A stretch of 15,192 bases of DNA from Saccoglossus kowalevskii (taxonomy: Eukaryota > Hemichordata > Enteropneusta > Harrimaniidae): the NCBI RefSeq assembly GCF_000003605.2, contig NW_003151763.1, positions 195,500-210,691 of the forward strand. The letters run 5' to 3'. Below the pieces are notes generated by a model. The model saw only the letters and a program-made list of their open reading frames with translations, was not told where the DNA came from and ran no database searches. This document shows positions 9,139 through 15,192 of this stretch, one piece after another. The number at the start of each line of letters is the position of its first letter. The stretch's first letter is position 1. Made by a program: the position numbers and the translations under genes.

Positions 9139-12100
9139 GTGAGTACACCTAGACTTGATAATTAAACCTCGGAAAACTCGAACAAAACTTGATGTTTATG
9201 TTCTTGATAAATATCACGCGGTCATGCAATTAACGCATAGTTACGTGGAAGCTATAACTGATGTTAAAAAAACAAGATAAACAAATAAATAACCGAATAT
9301 CAACAAACGCATAGCGACTCATTTTGATACATGATCAAATCGGTGTGAGAACGGTATGCAGGACTATTATTTGTGTTTCGAAAAGAACAAATGGCGTTCT
9401 AAAAAAATCAAATGATTTTCGAATAAGGTCATACCGAAATATATGCCTCATAGTTTGGGGGAGAGTGGATGGAAAATTGATAGTGGTACATATGCATTTT
9501 TACCTACCATCAACATGGCAGAGAGGATTATTCTGGGAAGAAAATGAGAGTCAGTTTAGTCAGAGTATTTAATCGTTATAGTACATTCATCTCTCATGCC
9601 CTGGAACGGGGACTACTAGTCTGGGTTCTGTAGTAAAATATAATGTAACTTTTTTGTAAATGTTATCAACATTATTTTGGGTTGAGTATATATAGGCGGT
9701 GTTTGTTTCAGGTTCAGCTGAGGAGTATGGAATCCACAGTTGGTAAAGTTTCAAAATTTAGCAAAACAAACTCTGATGGATTTTAATGAAACCAGCTGTA
9801 AATTCGTAACTATGTTGAAATCACTTTAATTATGACTATACAACCATGATTTTGGGTGATGGTTAATATACTGTGAGCGAGTCATCAACTCGCTGACGTA
9901 ACTGATCACGTGTGCCAGAATGTAATGTAGGTTCAATGTAATTTTCATACAACAACCACAGTCCCTCTGTGCTACAACTAATCTCAATGATGCAAATAAT
10001 ACATGTCAAATCTTTAGCATCGTTTTTTTTACTTTGCAGGTGGCATGGTCTTTGTTGGTATGTTAATTGGTGCTCTAACTTGGGGATATGTTTCTGATAG
10101 AATTGGTAGACGACATACCTTGATAATTTGCCTTTCTGTCAATGCAATTTTCGCATTTAGCTCGGCATTCGTTCAAACGTTTGTGCAATTCCTTGTATTT
10201 CGATTTGGGGCTGGGATTGGGTAAGTGTTATCCTGCAAATTTCAATGGGTCTTTGTAAATAGGGTAGACGAAAACAAAATAGGACCAAATTCTGTATTTG
10301 TAGACGTGGTCCTAAGCGACTGCAAAATTCAAAGCGGGATGGTTGCCACCTGCGCACGCGCGTGAGTCCCAAGCGACGATAACAACACACGCTAAAAACG
10401 CAAAGGCTCATGGGTGACGCTTGTTTGTGAACAATGACACGCTATGGTCATCTGACGCATGCGACTCCCCCCGTTTTATTACTTTTACCAAAACCAAAAA
10501 TTTATTTGTCAGGTAAAATGTAAAAAAATAAATATTTATTGGACTTTATTCTATATAGTCCCCAATCAACACTAGTGCAACGTAATTGGTATAAATATAT
10601 TAGAAATATAAATTCAAGCAGCAATGGTTAGATACTTATTCTATTACGGGGTGACGTAAATACAAGAACATTTAGAGAAGTGACTGTCTTGTTTAACATT
10701 CTACACATGTATAGTTGACAGTGTTCAACTAATATAACAATTTCCTATTTAATATTCCATGTTTTCGTCTTACTCAGTGTCGGCGGGTCGATTCCTGTGG
10801 CGTATTCTTATTATGGTGAATTTACACCCAGAGAGCATCGCGCCTCCCACCTGAGCTGGCTCAACATTTTCTATGGTATTGCGGGCGTGTTTGCTGCAGC
10901 GATGGGATTGGCAATCATCCCCACTAACGGTATGGTTGATCCCATGCAATTATCACACATATAACATAAATTTCATTGAACGCATAAAGTACAAATACCA
11001 TTGCAAAATAAAAACATATAATATTATCGCAAAGTATACTATACACAATATGGTATATCATGCTATCGCCATACTTGTCTGCTCATCTCTAAAATCACCA
11101 CAGAACCATACTATGAAGAGCGATTCAGCACATGGCGAATATTTATACTGGTATGCGCCATCCCATGCATCCTCGCAGTGGTACTATTGTTAGGTTTTAT
11201 GTCTGAAAGTCCCAGGTTCCTTGTCAGGGTAAGACTACTATATCTCTTATGAGTAGTTATGTATATATTTAGTGTACACTTGTTGAATAGCACAACACTA
11301 TTTTGTGCTCATCTGGTATTCAAGTATTGGTCGCTTTGTATTTGTTATTTTGTTTAAAGCGGGAGGAGTCGTCACCTGCGCATGCATGTCGATGTTTACG
11401 TCTACCCATGAGCATTTGCGTTTTTAGCATGTGTTGTTATCGTCGCTTGGGATTCCCGCGCGTGCGCAGGTGACGACCTATCCGCTTTAAAATGTAAAAA
11501 ATAGATATCGTACAACACATATTGTCTTTTTTACTGACAGGCCGGTAAATGTACCGAGGCTACTGACGTGTTGGCAGAAGTTTACAAACAAAACCACGGA
11601 TCGTCTGGAGTTAACATGTATGAAGAGAGGGTAAGCGTACACAAGCAATTGATGCATGATACATTGTGTAGTTTCAAGGTTTTGAATTTTTTACAGGAAT
11701 GAATTTTTACCGCGGCAAAGCGTTTCTTTTATATAAAAATTACGTATATAAATGAAAAGTTTCGTGCAAAATTTGTATTTACCATGGGTTCTTGAAACTG
11801 TCTAAGCGACGACATTGCAAGCGTTTCGTCGCGCGACAAAAGTTTCTTTAGTTTATCTTTAATCCGGAAAATTAAACTAAGTTATGACAGATGCAAATTC
11901 AGAAGCATGCGTTTATATAAAGTTTCACTTAGAATAGACCATTTTCCGTTCATTGCGAGATCTTGCGTTAGGCGTGAAATCGAACGTGAAAACGAAACAA
12001 ACGTCATTTTCGATCAAGCAAAGGTACCCCAATGCAATAGCCCCCTCTCAAAATTTGGCATTTCGACATTGAGGTTATAAAAAAATCAATTTCAAAATCA

Positions 12101-15100
12101 ATTTTCGTGGCAGACTTTCGGCCCTCGCCTTTCACGCTATACGCGAGATCTCGCAATGAACGGAAAATCAGCACTTACCATCATTGATAACTAATGAATA
12201 GTTATTTTCTGTTACAGACCGCTGACAATTTCAAATATTCAAATAAGATCACTTGTGACGAATCTGGTGTGAATGCAAAAGAATTGCTGACGCCGTATGG
12301 AAAATGCGGTGAGGTGAGTTTCGTTAAGAGTCTTTGTACCTTTAAATATTGTTTAGTATTTATGTTCGATATTCAATGCATGGCATCGTGAACTGAAGAC
12401 ATTGATCCAGAGGTACAGGGTATCTAATGAAATAATGAACCGCATGTGAGCGCCTGCACTTTGAATTCATTGGGAAGAAATCTTCTAACAGATTGATAGG
12501 AGTCAGGGAGAGAAAGCTAGTTGTAAATTTAAAAAAAAAACATATATTCCGCTCAACTTATAGATATTTGACTCGTTTATTGGTTTATTTCAACAACCAC
12601 TAGTGGTCATAACGTTTCTACTAATGACGGGTTGGTTTTCCTCATCATATGGGTAAGTAGTGATATTCCCTTAATTTATTGTTTTGTCCCTAACACAGAC
12701 AGACAGACAACAGACGTACCATGCATATAGGTACATTGCACGGAAACCGGTACAGTAATGTTATTCAATGTGAATAATTAAATCAATTCTTGATATCTGA
12801 CGATTTGCTGCTACTTTTAAAGTATTATGTATACACTGTTTGTTAAAAGCATACACTTACAGCATGTGCAGTATGGACAGTGGCGGCGGCACGGGGAGGG
12901 GGGCGTGCGGTCGCCCCCAAATCAAGCTGAAACCTTTTGTGCTCTTCAAAATGCAGGAAGGGTCTAGAGGATCTAGATTTCCGATTTCGCCCCTCGTGCC
13001 TCTGATATTTTATTGTACCTAACCGACGCTTTTATTTGTTGTTATTATTTTAGTTTCTATGGACTGACGTTATGGTTTCCTGAATACATTAAAAGGATTC
13101 AGATAGCCGAGTATTTTAGCAATACAGAGACCACACGCAAGGAATCATTCGCCGACATGGCGTTCACAGACGATATCACAAACAGAATGTTCTATAACGT
13201 CACATTTCAAAACGTCACATTCGAAAATTTGCATATGGAAAATGCAAATTTCCACGGCAGTGAATTCATCGATGTAGTGTTTCAGGATGTGACGTCAGCG
13301 GGAACGTATTTCTACAACTGCGACTTTCATAGTACCATATTCAACAGCACAAATTTCTATGACAACAGATTTATAAATGCGACAATGAACCAAACTTTGT
13401 TTATGAACACTAGAGGTGGCTGTGAGCTGGATTTTAGTCTATCGTACAACGCTTCAAGGGTGTACTTGGAGATATTGATTGCAATGTTAGGAGGAATCCC
13501 CGGGGTTGTTATTTCAGCGCTACTTATGGATAAAATAGGCCCGAAGATAATTTGCAGTAAGTGTCTCTGAGCCACTAAATATAGCTTCATTATTCACACA
13601 AAAGTAGTGCTAAAAGTATTTCAGTTTTCAAAGGTTAAACAATTCTTTTCGAAATACAACCAGACTTTAAGCTGGGAGGTATACCCCCCCCCCCCTAATT
13701 TCAGGACGCTCGTTGCACTGGATACAATACGAAGATATTTTTCATTAATGAATACTAGCATTTCGTTTGCTGGGAATTCTACGCATAAACTATAACATAT
13801 GTGACTTGTATTCTACACAACGTCCCCGTTACACACTGTATGGAAAATACATTCAAATACAGCATTATTTGTTTGAAATGTTCATATAGTTCTTGTAAAC
13901 ATAATAATTATTTTGCTGAACCTATATTTTACACTTTTCTGGTGTAAACCCAACATGGTAAATTACTTGAACCGCGGACATGTAGACAATTGATTGTGGT
14001 GCAACATCGCGTGCTCTTTACTTACTGGAATGTCTTAGAATAGACCATTTTCCGTTCATTGCGAGAATCACGCGTTATGCGTGAAATCGAACGTAAAAAC
14101 AGGACAAACAAAGGTCATAGCGTCGTATCGCGTCAAACATCGCGTGGGATTCGACAAACGCGAAAGTATTTCGGGGACATTTCCATGCTTAATAATGTGC
14201 TGTCCACATTTGATGATAGGCAATTTCGATTAAGTAAGGGTATTCGGAAGCAATATTCCTCTGTCGAAGATCGGCCGGTCAATGTAAGCTGCGAAATAAA
14301 GAAATTCTAGTTCAAAATCAAATCGTTCGATTTTTGCGGCAGACGTTCGACGCGCGTCTTTCATGCATCTCGCGAGATCTCGCAATTGTACGGAAAATCA
14401 CCTATTGACAATATTCGTACTAATTTAGTATAAATATAATATATTACAGTAAGGGACATTGCCTGAATGTTGATGAATCAGTGGCTTGGTTGGCAAGTTC
14501 CCGGACGGTAACTATGCGGGACTGTATAAAAAATAATTCATTTCATTTGAGATCGATTTTTGTCAAAAAGGATTTTGAATGAGAATACAATATAATTATA
14601 AAGTGCAGCCCTATTAGATTGCAAAACTGTAAATGCTCCATTGATGCGCTGCATTACACCAAGTCTTATCAGACTGTTGCACGTGAAAACAAATCTAGTT
14701 AGCGCCAGTGTAGCCAACTTAACCAAATCTACAATCTGACATGGCGAATTTGGCTAGAATTTAAACTTCAAGACTAGTTTCCCAATAATGCAGCTCCATA
14801 TGCTTCTTCACATGTGCTGTATTGTATTGTATTGTATTGTATTGTATTGTATTGTATTGTATTGTATTGTATTGTATTGTATTGTATTGTATTGTATTGT
14901 ATTGTATTCCAGTTGACGACACTTACCGCTAACCAAAATACAACGGGAGCAGATACATCTGTGTTACAATTTAATTGTTTAAATCTGTTGTATTAAACAA
15001 ACACGTGAATAACATAAAATGTTTACGGACGATATCATGTTCAAAGCAGAATCATTAATATTCACAATACACTTATTTGTTTTAATTTCAGTGTCGTCTG

Positions 15101-15192
15101 CAGGCTTTTCTGCAGTTAGTGTATTCTTCATTTGGTTTATCAATACTGAGATTTCGGCTGCTGTTATGCTCTCTGCCGTGCAGTGTTTTGGT
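8754..15192 (+). CDS. SV2-like synaptic vesicle glycoprotein, nine exons, 3' partial
   Basis: SV2 proteins are twelve-helix MFS transporter-like glycoproteins of synaptic and secretory vesicles that support regulated exocytosis. In vertebrates they bind synaptotagmin. Nine exons joined at GT/AG sites give 574 in-frame codons. Residues 1-87 are a hydrophilic cytosolic N-terminus with a YxxΦ-type signal YTEI (22-25) next to an acidic cluster. TM1 (about 88-110) carries MADGVE (98-103). TM2 is followed by the MFS loop motif DRIGRR (148-153). GGSIP (191-195) and HLSWL (213-217) flank TM4 and TM5. ESPR (274-277) follows TM6. The luminal loop 382-508 holds fifteen pentapeptide repeats. ALLMDKIG (528-535) follows TM8. 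Vertebrate SV2s are roughly 680-740 residues, so about 100 or more residues are missing at the right edge. The pentapeptide loop excludes SVOP and SLC22 transporters. Which vertebrate paralogue is closest cannot be told by eye. Confidence 0.95.
9139..10039 (+). other. SV2 intron 1 (901 bp)
   Basis: Donor GTGAGT, acceptor TTTACTTTGCAG, phase 1. A TATATATA stretch near 9689 is followed by an acceptor-like TTTGTTTCAG near 9703-9712 and a possible 31-bp exon ending before GTAAAG. Using it would break the frame into exon 2, so it is not called. Otherwise nothing is seen. Confidence 0.85.
10040..10220 (+). CDS. SV2 exon 2: TM2, MFS motif, TM3, start of TM4
   Basis: Codons 129 (split) to 189 (split), entering in phase 1 and leaving in phase 2. 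It encodes SGMVFVGMLIGALTWGYVSD, then RIGRR. DRIGRR (148-153) is the classic MFS loop motif between helices 2 and 3. SVNAIFAF in TM3 and RFGAGIG leading into TM4 match SV2 closely. Donor GTAAGT at 10221. Confidence 0.95.
10333..10475 (-). mobile_element. TTAA-type MITE, family 1 copy B, in SV2 intron 2
   Basis: A 143-bp copy in reverse orientation. Its left end AGCGGGATGGTTGCCACCTG and its right end GCATGCGACTCCCCCCGTT match the family TIRs. The core is the reverse complement of the TGTTGTTATCGTCGCTTGGG segment of copy A. Flanks are TCAA and TTAT, one change each from TTAA, so this copy looks older than A and C. A short open frame on the minus strand (10157-10411) merely spans this repeat and the exon. 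Confidence 0.85.
10778..10929 (+). CDS. SV2 exon 3: TM4-TM5
   Basis: Completes Gly189 and runs to residue 239 plus one base (phase 1). It encodes VGGSIPVAYSYYGEF, a charged PREHRASHLSWL cytosolic loop, and a small-residue-rich TM5 (GIAGVFAAAMGLAIIP). These three blocks match the SV2 family in order. The acceptor is TTTTCGTCTTACTCAG. The donor is GTATGG at 10930, weaker than the others but required for frame. Confidence 0.94.
11104..11228 (+). CDS. SV2 exon 4: luminal turn and TM6
   Basis: Residues 240 (split Glu) to 281, leaving in phase 0. EPYYEERFSTWRIFILVCAI then hydrophobic TM6 leads to MSESPRFLV, the conserved SV2/SLC22 ESPR motif just after TM6. Intron 3 before it is only 174 bp, and its acceptor has a poor polypyrimidine tract (AAAATCACCACAG). 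The match across the junction still makes the site secure. Donor GTAAGA. Confidence 0.93.
11358..11486 (+). mobile_element. TTAA-flanked MITE, family 1 copy C, in SV2 intron 4
   Basis: A 129-bp copy with ends AGCGGGAGGAGTCGTCACCT and GCAGGTGACGACCTATCCGCT, and intact TTAA on both sides (11354-11357 and 11487-11490). Compared with copy A it lacks an internal stretch near ATGGTCATGGCGTGTCATTG and a 4-bp AATT. It fills 41% of the 312-bp intron 4 and ends about 54 bp before the acceptor. Confidence 0.9.
11541..11630 (+). CDS. SV2 exon 5: TM6-TM7 cytosolic linker, part 1
   Basis: Thirty codons (282-311), phase 0 on both sides: AGKCTEATDVLAEVYKQNHG and ten more, ending in YEER. The helix-forming segment that follows ESPRFL corresponds to the GKxxEA region of SV2. 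Acceptor TTTTTTACTGACAG, donor GTAAGC. Because both borders are phase 0, skipping this exon would keep the frame. Confidence 0.9.
11933..12176. mobile_element. Long-TIR MITE, family 3 copy 1, in SV2 intron 5
   Basis: The terminal inverted repeats are about 40 bp and imperfect. ATTTTCCGTTCATTGCGAGA then TCTTGCG at 11941-11967 pairs with 12142-12168 with one mismatch in 27, and similarity continues inward through GCGTGAAA. The outermost 8 bp (AATAGACC on the left) are looser. The right TIR contains the palindrome GCGAGATCTCGC. It shares a left end with the element at 14039, down to CTTAGAATAGACC. No clean target duplication is visible, and it has no coding capacity. Confidence 0.85.
12218..12313 (+). 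CDS. SV2 exon 6: TM6-TM7 cytosolic linker, part 2
   Basis: Thirty-two codons (312-343), phase 0 on both sides, with Cys324 and Cys341. The acceptor is TTTTCTGTTACAG and the donor GTGAGT. The sequence is hydrophilic and I do not recognise it from vertebrate SV2, where this linker is also variable. Support comes from strong splice sites, exact phase and the open frame. Like exon 5 it could be skipped without frameshift. Confidence 0.82.
12564..12652 (+). CDS. SV2 exon 7: TM7
   Basis: Residues 344 to 373 (last codon split, phase 2). LVVITFLLMTGWFSSSYG forms TM7 and runs across the junction into FYGLTLWFP, a well-conserved SV2 stretch. The acceptor AACTTATAG is weak but gives the only in-frame join. 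Donor GTAAGT. Confidence 0.92.
12653..13053 (+). other. SV2 intron 7 (401 bp) with GC-rich insert
   Basis: Donor GTAAGT, acceptor GTTATTATTTTAG. Positions of about 12879-13012 form an insert that is much richer in G+C than its surroundings, including GGCGGCGGCACGGGGAGGGG followed by GGCGTGCGG and GCCCCC. It looks like a fragment of a dispersed repeat. The frame open through it (12840-13022) is not coding. Confidence 0.6.
13054..13556 (+). CDS. SV2 exon 8: luminal pentapeptide loop and TM8
   Basis: Residues 373 (split) to 540, leaving in phase 1. It begins FYGLTLWFP, ends TM8 with GIPGVVISALLMDKIG, and between them holds the whole large luminal loop. From Phe419 to Phe489 every fifth residue is Phe (12 of 15), Met (434, 484) or Ser (454), giving fifteen uninterrupted pentapeptide repeats that should fold as a right-handed quadrilateral beta-helix. 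N-glycosylation sequons lie at N421, N426, N470, N481, N485 and N505. Cys462 and Cys496 could form a luminal disulfide. In vertebrate SV2 this loop is glycosylated and is the part exposed to the outside after vesicle fusion. Donor GTAAGT at 13557. Confidence 0.97.
13684..13695 (+). repeat. Poly-C run (12 C)
   Basis: Twelve consecutive C residues in intron 8, preceded by GGGAGGTATA. This homopolymer is prone to slippage and sequencing error. Confidence 0.95.
14039..14406. mobile_element. Long-TIR MITE, family 3 copy 2, in SV2 intron 8
   Basis: A 368-bp copy, longer than the 244-bp copy in intron 5. The left TIR begins AATAGACCATTTTCCGTTCA then TTGCGAGA, identical to copy 1. The right TIR at 14359-14398 contains CGCGAGATCTCGCAATTGTA then CGGAAAAT, with two extra changes. 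An open frame inside it (14059-14310, 83 codons) starts in the TIR and has no recognisable domain, so it is not called as a gene. Confidence 0.83.
14818..14908 (+). repeat. (ATTGT)17 pentanucleotide microsatellite
   Basis: Seventeen perfect ATTGT units (14821-14905) plus partial units at both ends, with no interruption, in intron 8 about 180 bp before exon 9. A frame reads through it as an LYCIV-type repeat on paper but is not coding. The purity suggests it is young and length-variable. Confidence 0.98.
15092..15192 (+). CDS. SV2 exon 9 (partial): TM9 and start of TM10
   Basis: Completes codon 541 and runs to residue 574 at the window edge. AGFSAVSVFFIWFINTEISA then AVMLSAVQCFG matches the SV2 region after DKIG: TM9, a short luminal turn with a TE pair, and the beginning of TM10. 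The acceptor is TTTGTTTTAATTTCAG. The rest of the exon and the C-terminus lie outside. Confidence 0.92.

Larger units (their letters stand above)
13557..15091 (+). other. SV2 intron 8 (1535 bp), repeat-filled
   Basis: Donor GTAAGT, acceptor TTTGTTTTAATTTCAG, phase 1. It holds a C12 run (13684-13695), a family 3 MITE (14039-14406) and an (ATTGT)17 array (14818-14908). The remaining sequence, including the minus-strand open frame 14538-14726, shows nothing I can identify. Confidence 0.9.

Noticed and set aside
9713-9743. Possible 31-bp cassette exon in intron 1 between TTTGTTTCAG and GTAAAG
   Set aside because: Its length is not a multiple of three and would break the frame into exon 2, which continues TM2 perfectly from exon 1.
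13357-13590. Minus-strand open frame of 77 codons over SV2 exon 8
   Set aside because: It is antisense to a clearly coding exon, runs past the exon into the intron and resembles nothing.
14059-14310. 83-codon frame in intron 8
   Set aside because: It lies wholly inside a MITE and begins in its terminal inverted repeat.
14814-14996. Open frame encoding an LYCIV-type repeat
   Set aside because: It is a translation of the ATTGT microsatellite, not a gene.

Overview
The window is nuclear DNA of an invertebrate animal. It is AT-rich and mostly non-coding. It holds one multi-exon gene with canonical GT/AG introns, plus non-autonomous DNA transposons, a decayed LINE and a pentanucleotide microsatellite. 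The gene belongs to the synaptic vesicle glycoprotein 2 (SV2) family of the major facilitator superfamily, which points to an animal with a nervous system. The species cannot be fixed from the sequence alone. Nothing here suggests a bacterial, organellar or viral genome.

Layout. 1-2480: AT-rich DNA with no supported gene. About 2500-3850: a relic of an L1/Tx1-like non-LTR retrotransposon on the + strand, with reverse transcriptase blocks and the C-terminal zinc-knuckle region still readable across stops and frameshifts. 4104-4259: a 156-bp MITE flanked by TTAA. 4264-6420: unassigned DNA. 6421-6960: an island richer in G+C that carries a degenerate 11-bp tandem array, possibly a solo LTR or an old promoter. 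6961-7988: unassigned. 7993-8278: a second kind of TTAA-flanked MITE, about 475 bp upstream of the SV2 start codon. 8494-8753: a likely proximal promoter and 5' UTR with octamer, GC box, duplicated 17-bp motif, TATA box and a short upstream ORF that ends in an ATGA overlap with the main start. 8754-15192: the SV2-like gene on the + strand.

The gene can be spliced by eye into nine coding exons: 8754-9138, 10040-10220, 10778-10929, 11104-11228, 11541-11630, 12218-12313, 12564-12652, 13054-13556 and 15092-15192 (3'-truncated). Every junction keeps frame. The exons give 574 codons from the initiator Met to the window edge, covering the cytosolic N-terminus, TM1-TM9 and the start of TM10. Exon 8 encodes the whole large luminal loop as fifteen back-to-back pentapeptide repeats with several N-glycosylation sequons, the hallmark that separates SV2 from SVOP and SLC22 relatives. 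The last two to three membrane segments and the C-terminus lie beyond the right edge.

The introns carry most of the repeats. TTAA-type MITEs sit in introns 2 and 4, a different long-TIR MITE family sits in introns 5 and 8, a GC-rich insert lies in intron 7, and a (ATTGT)17 array lies in intron 8. With the two upstream elements, the window holds six MITEs of three TIR types. Two of these types share a terminal core, which suggests a common transposase.
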